Positions 48,385 through 57,740 of a stretch of 64,000 bases of DNA are shown here, piece by piece (the first letter of the stretch is position 1; each line of letters starts with the position of its first letter). The notes beneath the pieces were generated by a model that did not search any database, was not told the origin of the DNA, and saw only the letters and a list, made by a program, of their open reading frames with translations. Where the stretch lies: the NCBI GenBank assembly GCA_963755825.1, contig CAVWLA010000003.1, positions 2,914,001 to 2,978,000 of the forward strand, read 5' to 3'. A program made the translations under genes and the position numbers. The stretch comes from DATBQN01 sp963755825. Lineage in GTDB: Bacteria; Acidobacteriota; Thermoanaerobaculia; Multivoradales; UBA5704.

Positions 48385-50247
48385 TTGACCCCTCTCCTCG
48401 CGATCACCGGCATGCACCGGTCGGGGACCTCCCTCCTCGCCTCGTTCCTGGCGCGCGCCGGGGTCGAGCTCGGCGGCGACTTCTTCCCCGCCGATCCGCG
48501 CAACCCGCGCGGCTACTTCGAGGACCGCGACCTCCTCTACCTGCAGACCGAGATGCTGCACGCCGCCGTCGGCGGCGGGGTTGGCGGCGTTGGCGGCTGG
48601 CCGGACTGGGGGTGGATGCCGGGCGAGCGGCTCGATCGCTCGCGGCTCGCTGCCTTTCGCCCGCGGGCGGCCGAGCGCGCGGCGGCGCTCGCGGCGACGG
48701 CCGGCGGCGGAAGAGTCGGCGGCTGGAAGGATCCGCGCACGGCGCTGCTGCTCGACTTCTGGGACGATCTCCTCCCCGAGCTCCGCTACGTCTTCGTCTA
48801 CCGCTCGCCGTGGGAGGTGATGGGCTCCGTCGCCCGCCTGCCCGTCGCCGCCTTCGCCGGCCGGCCGGACGTCGGCATCGCCGCCTGGAGCTTCTACAAC
48901 CGCCACCTGCTGGCCTTCCACCGCACCCATGCCGAGCGCTGCCTGCTGCTCCCCATTTCGGCGCTGCTGGCCGATCCGGAGGCGGTGCTGGCGGCGGTGC
49001 GCGCCAAGCTCGGCGTGGCGCTCCCCGGGCTCGGCGCCGGCGCCGAGGCGCTCGCCGCAGTCCTCGACGGCGAGCTGCTCACCCCGCTCGCCGGCCCGCC
49101 GGCCCTCCCCGCCGTGCTGGAGCGCCTCTTCCCCGCCGCGGCGAGCCTCTGGCGCGAACTCGACGAGGCGGCCGACCTCCGCGCCGGCATCGCGCGGCCG
49201 GAAGCCCTGCCGCCGCCGGAGCTCGCGACCGAGCCGCCGCCGCCGACGACGCTCACCGTCGCCTTCCTCTGCGGTGACGACGGCGCGCTGCTGCCGGCGG
49301 CCGTCGCCGGCGTCGAGTCGGCAGTCGCCGCGGCGCCGCGCCTCGCTGCCGAGGTGGTGGCCGTCGACGGCGGCGGCGCCGATCCCTACAGCCGCGAGCT
49401 CATCGCCCGCCTGCCGGCCGCCGGCGTGCGCGTCGTCCGACCGGCGGCGAGCGGTGCCGCGGCGGCGCGCAACGCCGGCCTCGCCGCCGCCCGCGGCGCC
49501 TACGTCCTCGCCGTGCAGCCCGGCCTCCTCAGGCCGGCGGGGTTGGTCGTGGCGATCGGTCTCCTCGAGCAGGATCCGCGGCTCGGCGCCGTCGGCGGCG
49601 CGCCGCCGACGGCGGGTGACGGCCGGCCGCCGGGGCGGATCATCCACCTGAACGCCGCCGACCCCTGGGAAGGTGCGCTGCTCCTCCGTCGCGAGACCTG
49701 GCGGCGATCCGGCGGCTTCGACGAGTCGATGGCCGCCGGCTATGAGAGTTGGGACCTGCTGCTCTCGGCGGCCGAGCGCGGCTGGTCGTGCCGTCTCCTG
49801 CCGGCGGCGCTCTGCGAGCCGCTGCCGCACGAGCCGTCGGCCCTGGGCGAGCCCGCGGTCTCGCCGGCCGGCGCGCCAGGCGCTGCCGAAACCCCACTCC
49901 AGCTGCTCCCCTTGGAGCACCTCGCCGCCAAGCACCCGGTCCTCGTCGACAGCCGGCTGCCGCGGCTGTTCAACGAGGCGGAGGCGCGCTGGCTCGCCGA
50001 GGTCGAGCGCGTGCTGCAGCTCACGGCGCAGGCGAGCGCCGGCCGCGCGGAGCTGGCGGCGGTCCGCGGCGAGGCGGAGGAGCGGTCCGCCGCTGTTGTC
50101 GTTCTCGCCGGCGAGCTCGAGGCGGCGCGCCGGGAGCTCGAGCGCTGGCGCAGCCGCGTCGAGTTCATGGAGGGCACCAGCGCCTGGCGCTGGCGCAGCG
50201 CATTCCTCCGCCTGCGGCGGCGGCTGACCGGCGGGCGCGCCGGCTAG
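48385..50247 (+). CDS. Sulfotransferase/GT2-like fusion protein (sulfotransferase half intact)
   Basis: 620 residues with the layout of the gene at 39371. Here the N-terminal sulfotransferase part is canonical: GMHRSGTSLLASFL binds the PAPS phosphate, and GWKDPRTALLLDFW and VYRSPWEVMGSV carry the 3'-phosphate motif. The GT-A part (about 285-470) has lost its DxD (LAVQPGLLRP) and the Glu-Asp base pair (YESWDL), although the fold is recognisable (AAARNAGLAAARGAYV). The C-terminal coiled coil and tail FMEGTSAWRWRSAFLRLR match the paralog. TTG 48385 is the only start before the P-loop. It probably sulfates a glycan or lipid head group. Confidence 0.83.
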   Translation: MTPLLAITGMHRSGTSLLASFLARAGVELGGDFFPADPRNPRGYFEDRDLLYLQTEMLHAAVGGGVGGVGGWPDWGWMPGERLDRSRLAAFRPRAAERAAALAATAGGGRVGGWKDPRTALLLDFWDDLLPELRYVFVYRSPWEVMGSVARLPVAAFAGRPDVGIAAWSFYNRHLLAFHRTHAERCLLLPISALLADPEAVLAAVRAKLGVALPGLGAGAEALAAVLDGELLTPLAGPPALPAVLERLFPAAASLWRELDEAADLRAGIARPEALPPPELATEPPPPTTLTVAFLCGDDGALLPAAVAGVESAVAAAPRLAAEVVAVDGGGADPYSRELIARLPAAGVRVVRPAASGAAAARNAGLAAARGAYVLAVQPGLLRPAGLVVAIGLLEQDPRLGAVGGAPPTAGDGRPPGRIIHLNAADPWEGALLLRRETWRRSGGFDESMAAGYESWDLLLSAAERGWSCRLLPAALCEPLPHEPSALGEPAVSPAGAPGAAETPLQLLPLEHLAAKHPVLVDSRLPRLFNEAEARWLAEVERVLQLTAQASAGRAELAAVRGEAEERSAAVVVLAGELEAARRELERWRSRVEFMEGTSAWRWRSAFLRLRRRLTGGRAG

Positions 50248-50274
50248 ACGCGTCCGGACGACGGCACCGCTCGC

Positions 50275-51147
50275 TCAGCCGAGCGGCGGGAAGAGCTGGC
50301 GGGCGCGGCGGCGGGCGTCGTCGAGGCGGGCGGCGATCGCGGCTTCGCTCTCGAGGAAATGCAGGCTCTGGCCGCGGGCGCGGTTGGCGGCGGAGAGGTT
50401 CGGCGCGCACTCGGCGCCGCGCCGCGCGAGCGCCGCGGTGCCGCCGAGGAACTTGTAGTGCAGGAGCGCGAAGTGGACGTCGTCGCCGTAGAGCCAGCCG
50501 CGGCCGCGGGGGCTCGCCTCGTGCGCTCCGGCGCCGAAGGCGATCTCGTCCACCAGGTCGGGGCGGAACATCGCCACCTTGCTGAGGAAGACCGGGTCGT
50601 GGGCGCCGCGCTGGAAGGCGGGGAGGTCATAGATCTGGCCCTGATGGGTCGGCAGCTCGTCGCTCACCATGTTGAAGCCGGTGAGCCGGATGGCGCTCAC
50701 CCCGCGCGCGGCGCACCAGGCGAGCCGGCGGTCGAGCGCGGCGACGTGGGCGAGCTCGTCGACGTCGCAGACGACGACCCAGTCGGCGCGCCCGCGGCTC
50801 GCCTTCCAGATCTCGTTCTTCTGGTCGCGCAGGATGCCGTCGTCGAAGGTCCCGGCGTTGGCGTCGTCGACGACGGCGACGCCGTGTTCGGCCAGCCACT
50901 CGCGGCTGCCGTCGGTCGAGAAGTTGTCGCAGACGGTGATCCGCCGCGCCAAGCGGCGGTAGTGAGCGAGGAAGTAGGGGAGGAGCCGCCGCTGGTTGTA
51001 GCAGAAGGCCCAGACGTCGATGGCGCTCGCAGCGGACGCCGGGACCGAAGCAGGCGCCGCGGGCTCGCGCTCGGCGGCGAACCAGGGGCAGCGCAGGCCG
51101 GCCGCCTGCGGGCTGGCGACGATCGGTGGTCGGGGATCGCGGTCCAC
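50275..51147 (-). CDS. Glycosyltransferase family 2 protein
   Basis: 290 residues. It begins DVWAFCYNQRRLLPYFLAHYRR and has TVCDNFSTDGSREWL, a DxD-like VVCDVDELAHV and late HFALLHYKFLG. These match the GT2 subgroup found in polysaccharide and tetratricopeptide-linked transferases. A GTG at 51147 is used; the first 40 residues look like a variable tail, so a later start cannot be excluded. It is convergent with the fusion gene and its location suggests a shared surface-glycan role. Confidence 0.82.
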   Translation of the reverse strand: MDRDPRPPIVASPQAAGLRCPWFAAEREPAAPASVPASAASAIDVWAFCYNQRRLLPYFLAHYRRLARRITVCDNFSTDGSREWLAEHGVAVVDDANAGTFDDGILRDQKNEIWKASRGRADWVVVCDVDELAHVAALDRRLAWCAARGVSAIRLTGFNMVSDELPTHQGQIYDLPAFQRGAHDPVFLSKVAMFRPDLVDEIAFGAGAHEASPRGRGWLYGDDVHFALLHYKFLGGTAALARRGAECAPNLSAANRARGQSLHFLESEAAIAARLDDARRRARQLFPPLG

Positions 51148-51223
51148 CGGCGCATGCTCTCAGGCTCCGGCGGGGGAGGCAACCGGCCGCCGTGCGCGAG
51201 CTCTCCGTAGTACCCTTCCCGCC

Positions 51224-51925
51224 GTGCTCGTCCTCGCCCACCGCGGCCTCCACCGCCCGCCCGCCTGCGGGTCGCATGCCGCGGCGGCCGCGCTGCTACC
51301 CTTCGAGAACACCCTCGAGGCGTTCGAGCGCGCCATCGCGCTGGGCGTCGACGGCATCGAGACCGACGTGCGGCTGTCGCGCGACGGCCGGCCGGTGCTC
51401 TTCCACGATCGCCTGACGGCGGACGGCCGCGAGGTGGCCGAGCTCACCGCCGGCGAGCTCGCGGCAGCGGCGGGATATCCCGTCCCCACCCTCGAGGAGG
51501 CCTTCGCGCTCTCCTCGTCGATCCTCTGGAACGTCGAGATCAAGACGCCGGCGGCGCTGCCGGCGGTCTTCTCGCTCGTCGAGCGGTCGGCGCGCTCGCA
51601 CCGCGTCCTGGTGACCTCGTTCTGGCACTCGCTGGTATCGCCCTTCACTCGCATCTCGGGCTCGGGGATCGAGTGCGGCTTGGTCGTCGCCTGCCGGCCG
51701 GCGACCTTCGAGGGCTTCGCCGGGCTCTTTCCGCACGACGGCGGCATCTGGACGGCGGTGTGGAGCTACGAGGTGCTCGACCCCGGTCTCCTCGACCAGG
51801 CGGTGTCGCTCGGCATGCGCAACTACGTCTACGGCGTCGAGAGCGAGGACGAGCACCGCCGCGCCGCCGAGCTGCAGCTGACCGGCATCATCACCGACCG
51901 GCCGGAGCTGGCGGCGAAGCGTTAG
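51224..51925 (+). CDS. Glycerophosphodiester phosphodiesterase family protein
   Basis: 233 residues. The GDPD motifs are LAHRGLHRP, ENTLEAFERAIALGVDGIETDVRLSRDGRPVLFHD (two catalytic Glu, Asp and His) and WNVEIKTP, with VTSFWHSLV and GIITDRP at the end. Cleaves glycerophosphodiesters to glycerol 3-phosphate and an alcohol. GTG 51224 was selected since the core starts right there. No signal peptide is seen, so a cytosolic enzyme is likely. Confidence 0.9.
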   Translation: MLVLAHRGLHRPPACGSHAAAAALLPFENTLEAFERAIALGVDGIETDVRLSRDGRPVLFHDRLTADGREVAELTAGELAAAAGYPVPTLEEAFALSSSILWNVEIKTPAALPAVFSLVERSARSHRVLVTSFWHSLVSPFTRISGSGIECGLVVACRPATFEGFAGLFPHDGGIWTAVWSYEVLDPGLLDQAVSLGMRNYVYGVESEDEHRRAAELQLTGIITDRPELAAKR

Positions 51926-51934
51926 CTTCCGGCG

Positions 51935-52798
51935 CTACGCCTGGTGCTTCGCCTCTTCTTCGCGGGCGGCGCGCGTCCAGTTGGCGATCTCCGCCTCGCT
52001 CATGCGGCCGAGCGGGCAGCGGCGGGCGTCCGCGTAGCCCCACTCCTCGACGTCGACGAGGTACTGCGCGCGCGACAGGATGGTGCCGCGGCAGAGCTTG
52101 CCGGCGGCATCGGCTGTCTCAGCCGACGGAGCGAGGCTCGCCAGCAGGCGCTCCGTCACCCCGCGCGGGATGCTCGCGGGCTCGCCGGGGTAGATGTAGC
52201 CGAAGAGGATGAGATGGCTGAGGAGCACCCGCGCGTCGGCGCCGGCGAAGCGGGCGAGCAGGCGGTCCCAGTCGAGCTCGCGGCCGCGGCGGAGCAGCAG
52301 GTGGGCGACGTCGGCGCCGTCGAAGCGCTCGCGCTCGAGGATGAAGCTCTTCGACCAGATCATCTCCTCCGCCGGGCAGAGCCGCGCCGGGACGCCCAGC
52401 ACCTCGCCCTGCGGGGCGTGCACGAACCAGGTGTCGTCGACCTCGGCGATGCCGTTGCCCGAGCTGTAGATGAGATCGACGAAGAGATCGTCCTGGCGCG
52501 CCTTGGCGAGCCAGTGCGGGAACGGGCGCTCGACCGCGAGGCCGCTCTTGGCGAGGCCGGCGAGCGCGCGGTCGAGGTCGGCGCGCCGCAGGAAGATGTC
52601 GAAGTCCTTGGTATGGCGCGCGATGCCGGTGTAGCGCGCGAAGGCGTAGGCGCCGCCGACGAGGAAGGGGACGCGGGCCGCGGCGAGCGTCGCCATCGCC
52701 CGGCGATAGAAATCCGCCGCCGCGGGATCGAGGGGATCGTGCTCGAGAGGAGCGGCCGCCGTCGCGTGGTCCATGAGCCGGCGATCAGCAAGAGGCAT
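51935..52798 (-). CDS. Nucleotidyltransferase-fold protein
   Basis: 287 residues. VPFLVGGAYAFARYTGIARHTKDFDIFLRR carries the GG...DxD pattern of the nucleotidyltransferase superfamily (two metal-binding Asp in DFDIF). Later segments (CPAEEMIWSKSFILERERFDGADVAHLL) fit the AbiEii/NTP-transferase-like subgroup. It may add nucleotides to a target protein or act on antibiotics; the actual target is unknown, and no antitoxin-like partner gene is adjacent. ATG 52798 or 52774 could be the start. It is convergent with the GDPD gene and divergent from the phosphoesterase gene. Confidence 0.8.
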   Translation of the reverse strand: MPLADRRLMDHATAAAPLEHDPLDPAAADFYRRAMATLAAARVPFLVGGAYAFARYTGIARHTKDFDIFLRRADLDRALAGLAKSGLAVERPFPHWLAKARQDDLFVDLIYSSGNGIAEVDDTWFVHAPQGEVLGVPARLCPAEEMIWSKSFILERERFDGADVAHLLLRRGRELDWDRLLARFAGADARVLLSHLILFGYIYPGEPASIPRGVTERLLASLAPSAETADAAGKLCRGTILSRAQYLVDVEEWGYADARRCPLGRMSEAEIANWTRAAREEEAKHQA

Positions 52799-52867
52799 AC
52801 CACCGCTGGCATGGAGCTTGCCCTTTCATCTCCGGCGCGCACCGAGGCGCGAGGAGGGAGAGGAGCG

Positions 52868-53722
52868 ATGCGAGACGATCTGCGGCGCGACGTGGCGAAG
52901 CGAGCCGGCGCGGCGGCGGAGCGCGGCGACGTGGTGCGCATCGGTGCTGTCGCCGACCTCCACTACAGCCGCAAGCTCAACGAGGGCCCGTCGCTGCACG
53001 ACTTCCTCGCCGAGGCGAGCCGCGCCTGCGACGTGCTGCTGCTCCCCGGCGACTTGACCGATCGCGGCCTGCCGGAGGAGGCCGAGGGGCTGGCGCGCGA
53101 GATCCGCGCCGCGGTCAACGTGCCGGTGATCGCCGTCCTCGGCAACCACGACTTCGAGGCGGAGCGGCCGGCCGAGGTGCGCGAGATCCTCCTCGCCGCC
53201 GGCATCCACATGCTCGACGGCGAGGCGGTGCAGGTGCAGGGGATCGGTTTCGCGGGCGTCAAGGGCTTCGCCGGCGGCTTCGGCAAGCGCGCCTTGGGGC
53301 CGTGGGGCGAGCTGATCATCAAGCAGTTCGTCCACGAGGCGGTCGAGGAGGCGCTGAAGCTCGAGTCGGCGCTGGCGCGGCTGCGGCGGATGCGCCGCGT
53401 CGCCATCCTCCACTACGCGCCGATCCAGGAGACGGTCGAGGGCGAGCCGTGCGACATCTTCCCCTTCCTCGGCTCGAGCCGGCTCGAGGAGCCGCTTACC
53501 CGCTACCGCGTCGACGTCGTCTTCCACGGCCACGCTCACCGCGGGGCGCCGGAGGGGCGGACCGCCGCCGGCGCGCCGGTCTACAACGTCGGGCTGCCGG
53601 TCCTCCGCCGCGCCTTTCCCGACCGGCTGCCGCTGCGCATCATCGAGCTGCCGCGCGAGCTCGCGGCGGGCGAGACGAGCGCCGAGCCGATGGACGACCC
53701 GCCGCTTCCCGGACCGGCCTAG
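52868..53722 (+). CDS. Metallophosphoesterase
   Basis: 284 residues. Calcineurin-like motifs are complete: GAVADLHYS, LLPGDLTDRGL, AVLGNHDFE, ILHYAPIQET and VFHGHAHRGA. ATG 52868 follows GAGGAGGGAGAGGAG, a strong ribosome site. It hydrolyses phosphoesters with two metals; the substrate is unknown. It lies next to the nucleotidyltransferase gene in opposite orientation. Confidence 0.92.
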   Translation: MRDDLRRDVAKRAGAAAERGDVVRIGAVADLHYSRKLNEGPSLHDFLAEASRACDVLLLPGDLTDRGLPEEAEGLAREIRAAVNVPVIAVLGNHDFEAERPAEVREILLAAGIHMLDGEAVQVQGIGFAGVKGFAGGFGKRALGPWGELIIKQFVHEAVEEALKLESALARLRRMRRVAILHYAPIQETVEGEPCDIFPFLGSSRLEEPLTRYRVDVVFHGHAHRGAPEGRTAAGAPVYNVGLPVLRRAFPDRLPLRIIELPRELAAGETSAEPMDDPPLPGPA

Positions 53723-53810
53723 CCGGCGCCTCGAAACCCCTGTAGTAAACTCGCCTGGGCCCTCCGGGCGGCCCGCCGCCGATCGAAAACAAGCCGACGA
53801 AGACCAGCGG

Positions 53811-54713
53811 ATGAAGAGCAGCGAAGGATACGTTTTCGTCCGCCCCGGGCTGCAGCTCTACTTCCGCGTCCTGGGCGACGGCCCGGAGGTCGTCGTCGTC
53901 CCCAACGCCAGCTGGCTCGCGGAGGCGCTGCAGCCGCTCGCCGAGGAGCGCACCGTCATCCTCTATGACCCGCGCAGCCGCGGGCGCTCGAGCGCGGTGA
54001 CCGATCGCCGCCTGCTCAGCCTCGAGGAGGACGCGCGCGATCTCGAGGCGGTGCGGCGCTACTTCGGCCTCGAGCGGATGGCGCTCCTCGGCTCCTCCTA
54101 CCACGCCGCCATCACCGCCCTCTACGCGCTCGACAACCGCGAGCGGGTGGAGCGCCTCCTCCTCGTCTGTCCGATCACCCCGCGGCAGCCGGGCGAGTGG
54201 GCGCAGGAGATGCCGACGCCGGAGGTGCTCATCCATCCGCCGGGGGTGCCGCGGCTGGAGGAGATGCGGCGGGAGGGGATCGACCGCAGCGACCCGGTCG
54301 CCTTCTGCCGCGCCTGGTTCAACTACTTCTTCCTGCCGGCCTCGATGGGCGAGGTCGAGGCGGCCTCGCGCTTCCCGGTCGACGACGTCTGCTCGTTCCC
54401 CAACGAGTGGCCGCCGCACGCCCTCGCCGTCTACTTCGAGCACATCATCCCGCGCATGAAGGCGTGGGATTTTCGGCCGCGCCTCGGCGCCTTGGAGCAG
54501 CCGGTGCTCGTCGTCCAGGGCACCGACGACCTGGTGCCCGTCCAGGCCTCGCGCGAGTGGGCCGAGCATTGCGCCGACAGCCGCTTCCTGCTCATCGAGG
54601 GTGCCGGCCACCACCCCTACATCGAGCGCCCCCAGGAGTTCTTCCCCGCCGTCGCGAGCTTCCTCAGCGGAGGCTGGCCGCAGGGAGCCGAGATCGTCCG
54701 CAGAGCCGCGTAG
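53811..54713 (+). CDS. Alpha/beta hydrolase with atypical nucleophile elbow
   Basis: 300 residues. Acid site in VVQGTDDLVPV and catalytic His in EGAGHHPYIERP are present, with ILYDPRSRGRSS as the usual loop. The nucleophile elbow is LLGSSYHAAI, so the second Gly of GxSxG is His. This may change or reduce activity. Gly-Ser-Ser keeps a Ser at the right place. ATG 53811 has no strong ribosome site. The short gap to the PBP gene end (54714-54858) holds no gene. Confidence 0.85.
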   Translation: MKSSEGYVFVRPGLQLYFRVLGDGPEVVVVPNASWLAEALQPLAEERTVILYDPRSRGRSSAVTDRRLLSLEEDARDLEAVRRYFGLERMALLGSSYHAAITALYALDNRERVERLLLVCPITPRQPGEWAQEMPTPEVLIHPPGVPRLEEMRREGIDRSDPVAFCRAWFNYFFLPASMGEVEAASRFPVDDVCSFPNEWPPHALAVYFEHIIPRMKAWDFRPRLGALEQPVLVVQGTDDLVPVQASREWAEHCADSRFLLIEGAGHHPYIERPQEFFPAVASFLSGGWPQGAEIVRRAA

Positions 54714-54858
54714 CGGCGGGTGCAGCGGCAGGTGCCCTGAAGGGAGAAGGAGAGGAAAGAGAGACTGGATCGGCGGCGGCTCCGAGTAACCCCCTGCTGA
54801 AATCCCGCGCCGCCGACCCGCGCCTCACCTTCTTACCGATACAAGAACCGTGCCGGCA

Positions 54859-57603
54859 TCAAGGCGGCGGCGGTTGCAGGTTCTCGCCGTCGGTCGCCGG
54901 CGGCGGGGATTCCGTTCCGTCCGTGGGAGCCGGCTCAGCAGAGGCAGTCGGAGGCACCGGCGCCGGCCGTTCGCTGGGGCGGATGACGATGTTGCCAGCG
55001 GTCGCCGGTCCGGCCACCCCGGCGCTCGGGGCCGGTGCCGGCGCGACAGGGATGACGCGTACCCGCCTCACGGGATCGGTTGGCGCGGCGGCCGGTGACT
55101 GGGCGCCGGCGAGCGCTCGCTCCGCCGTCTGGTCGAACGTCTGCCCAGAGGTCGGATCGACCGCCGGAGCCGCGGCGGGATCCGCCGCGGGATCCGCCGC
55201 TCCGCCGAGGCTCGCGGCGCGCCAGGCGGCGGCGCCCGGGTGGGCTGTGCAGAGCTCGCGCGGCGCGTTCCATTCCGGGTAGAGATCGGTCACCTGGAGC
55301 GGACAGGCGGCGGTCGCGATGCCGCCGGTGGTGGGATCGACGGTCGCCCGCACCAGGCCGGGCGGCGGCACGAAGGCGGGGTAGCCGCCGGCCGGCCGCA
55401 TGGCGACGACGAAATGGCTCCAGATGGGGAGCGCCGCGGTCGATCCCGAGAGATGGCTCGTGGCGTCGTCGTCGTAGCCCACCCAGACCACCGTGGCGCG
55501 ATCGGGAGAGTAGCCGGCGAACCAGTTGTCGCGGCGGCCGTTGGTGGTGCCGGTCTTGCCGGCGAGCGCCCCCTCCACTCCCTGGCTCCGCGCCGCCTGA
55601 CCGGTGCCGCGGTCGAGCACCCCCTGGAGGATCGAGGTCACCAGATAGGCGGCCTGCGGCTCGAGGACGCGACGGGGCGGCGGCAGCTCGTCGGCGGCGA
55701 CGGCGTCGCCCCGGGCGTCGCGCACCGCGGCGAGGCCGTGGAGCGGCGGCAGCGAGCCGCCGCCCGCGAGCGTCGCGTAGACCGCCGCCATCTCGCGGGG
55801 CGACACCGCGAAAGCGCCGAGGGCGAGCGAGGGAACGGCGTCGAGCGGTGAAGCGACACCCATGGCGCGGGCGAGGTCGACCACCTTGCCGAGGCCGACC
55901 GAGAGGGCGACGCGGACGGCCGGCACGTTCAAGCTCGATTCGAGCGCCGTCCGCGCCGTCACCCAGCCGGCGAAGGAGCGGTCGTAGTCCTGCGGCGACC
56001 AGCTCGCGTCGCCGTAGCGGACGACGATCGGCGAGTCGTCGAGGTAGGTCGCCGGCGCGGCGGTGCCCTCGGCGAAGGCGGCGGCGTAGACGATCGGTTT
56101 CCAGGCGCTCCCCGCCGGGCGCCGGGCCTGGCCGACGCGATCGAACTGGCTCGCCCGGTAGTCGCGCCCGCCGACGTAGGCGAGAAGGGCGCCGTCCGCC
56201 GGATCGATCGACACCAGCGCGGCCTCCAGGCGGCCGCGATGGCGGCGCTCGGGACCCTTCTCGAGCTCGCTCAGGCCGCGCTCGACCGCCTCCTCCGCCC
56301 GCCGCTGGTCGCGGTAGCGGAGGGTCGAGAAGAGGAGGGCACCGCGGTCCTCGAGGTCGCTGACGCCGAAGCGCGCCGCGGCCTCCTCCGCCGCGGCGTC
56401 GGCGAAGTAGGGGGCGATCCGCCGCGCCGTCACCTCCGGCAGCGGCGGCGGCAGCGGCTCGCCCGCCGCGGCGAGGGCCGCCTCGCGGCTCGCCCAGCCG
56501 AGCTCGACCATGCGGCGGAGGACGACGTTGCGGCGGTCGATGGCTCGGTCGGGGTGCTCGCGCGGCGAGTTGTCGCCCGGCGACCGGATCATGCCGGCGA
56601 GGGTCGCCGCCTCGGCGAGCGAGAGGCTGGCGGCATCCTTGCCGAAGTAGGCGCGCGCCGCGGCGCCGATCCCCATGAGATTGGCCGGGCCGCTCCTGCC
56701 CCAGTAGATCTCGTTCAGGTATGCCTCGAGGATCTCATTCTTGTCGTGGCGCAGCTCGACCAGGAAGGCGAGGAAGAGCTCGCGCGCCTTCCTGGAGAGG
56801 GTGCGCTTCTGGGTCAGATAGAGGTTCTTGACCAGCTGCTGGGTGAGCGTGCTGCCGCCCTGCTCGACGCCGCGGCCGGTGAGATCGACCCAGGCGGCGC
56901 GGAGGATGCCGGCGGGGGAGACGCCGGGGTGGCGGTAGAAGCCCGCGTCCTCGGCGGCGAGCACGGCGCGGGAGACGTAGGGCGGCAGCTCGGCGAGCGC
57001 GACCGGCGTGCGCTCGTCGACCTCCGGCCCGTAATAGGAGGCGAGGAGGGGTGGCTCGAGATCGATCCCCTTCGCCGCCGCCGCGCCGGCGAGCGGCCGG
57101 CCGTCGACTGCGAGTGCGGTCACCCGATCGCCGGCGAACGAGACGTCGATCGCCATGCCGCCGCTCGTGGCGCCGGCGGTCACGAAGCGGCGCAGGTGGA
57201 CGGCGACGCGATCCTTGCCGCGCCGGTAGGCGCCCGCTGGCAATGCCGTCGCGGGATCGGGCGAGTCGGAGCCGACGGCGCCCGTCACCTCGCGATATCC
57301 CTCGTCGGTCAGCTCGTCGGCGAGAAGCTGCGGCTCGTAGCGGGCGCCGACGGCGAGATGGGTCGGCTGCCCGTAGAGTCGGGAGGGCTGGCGGTAGGGC
57401 GGGCGGGGGAATTGCGGCGCGCTGTGCAGGAAAGCGCCGGCGGCGGAGAAGGCCGCGACGAGGAGAAGGAGCGCGACGCCGGCGGCGGAGAGCGCGAAGG
57501 CGAGCAGCCAGCGCGCGATCGGCGGCAGCGCGTGGAGCCGCCGCACCCATTCCGATGGCGGCGTGCTCGCTCCCTCCGGCTCGAATCGTTCCTGCAGTCC
57601 CAT
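54859..57603 (-). CDS. Class A penicillin-binding protein (PBP1-type)
   Basis: 914 residues; GGAG precedes ATG 57603 by 6 bases. A cytoplasmic tail and one helix (WLLAFALSAAGVALLLLVAAF) lead to a UB2H-like region, the GT51 glycosyltransferase (EDAGFYRHPG, QGGSTLTQQLVKNL, AYLNEIYWGRS) and the transpeptidase (RPAGSAWKP with catalytic Ser, SSLN and KTGTTNGRRDNW). It polymerises and cross-links peptidoglycan. The end, after about residue 790, is a Pro/Ala-rich tail of about 120 residues with repeats of APAP and PAP type, of unknown role. Gene divergent from phhB. Confidence 0.94.
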   Translation of the reverse strand: MGLQERFEPEGASTPPSEWVRRLHALPPIARWLLAFALSAAGVALLLLVAAFSAAGAFLHSAPQFPRPPYRQPSRLYGQPTHLAVGARYEPQLLADELTDEGYREVTGAVGSDSPDPATALPAGAYRRGKDRVAVHLRRFVTAGATSGGMAIDVSFAGDRVTALAVDGRPLAGAAAAKGIDLEPPLLASYYGPEVDERTPVALAELPPYVSRAVLAAEDAGFYRHPGVSPAGILRAAWVDLTGRGVEQGGSTLTQQLVKNLYLTQKRTLSRKARELFLAFLVELRHDKNEILEAYLNEIYWGRSGPANLMGIGAAARAYFGKDAASLSLAEAATLAGMIRSPGDNSPREHPDRAIDRRNVVLRRMVELGWASREAALAAAGEPLPPPLPEVTARRIAPYFADAAAEEAAARFGVSDLEDRGALLFSTLRYRDQRRAEEAVERGLSELEKGPERRHRGRLEAALVSIDPADGALLAYVGGRDYRASQFDRVGQARRPAGSAWKPIVYAAAFAEGTAAPATYLDDSPIVVRYGDASWSPQDYDRSFAGWVTARTALESSLNVPAVRVALSVGLGKVVDLARAMGVASPLDAVPSLALGAFAVSPREMAAVYATLAGGGSLPPLHGLAAVRDARGDAVAADELPPPRRVLEPQAAYLVTSILQGVLDRGTGQAARSQGVEGALAGKTGTTNGRRDNWFAGYSPDRATVVWVGYDDDATSHLSGSTAALPIWSHFVVAMRPAGGYPAFVPPPGLVRATVDPTTGGIATAACPLQVTDLYPEWNAPRELCTAHPGAAAWRAASLGGAADPAADPAAAPAVDPTSGQTFDQTAERALAGAQSPAAAPTDPVRRVRVIPVAPAPAPSAGVAGPATAGNIVIRPSERPAPVPPTASAEPAPTDGTESPPPATDGENLQPPPP

Positions 57604-57740
57604 GGTGCTCCGTTCCGAGCGCGCTCCAGGGCTCGCTCGCGCACAGGCAGCGCAAGCCATGTGCCATCGTGGTGGAGCGTAGAATCAACCTCTGGATCGG
57701 CAACCCGCCGAGTACCCCAGAACGCACGAGGAGGGTGACG

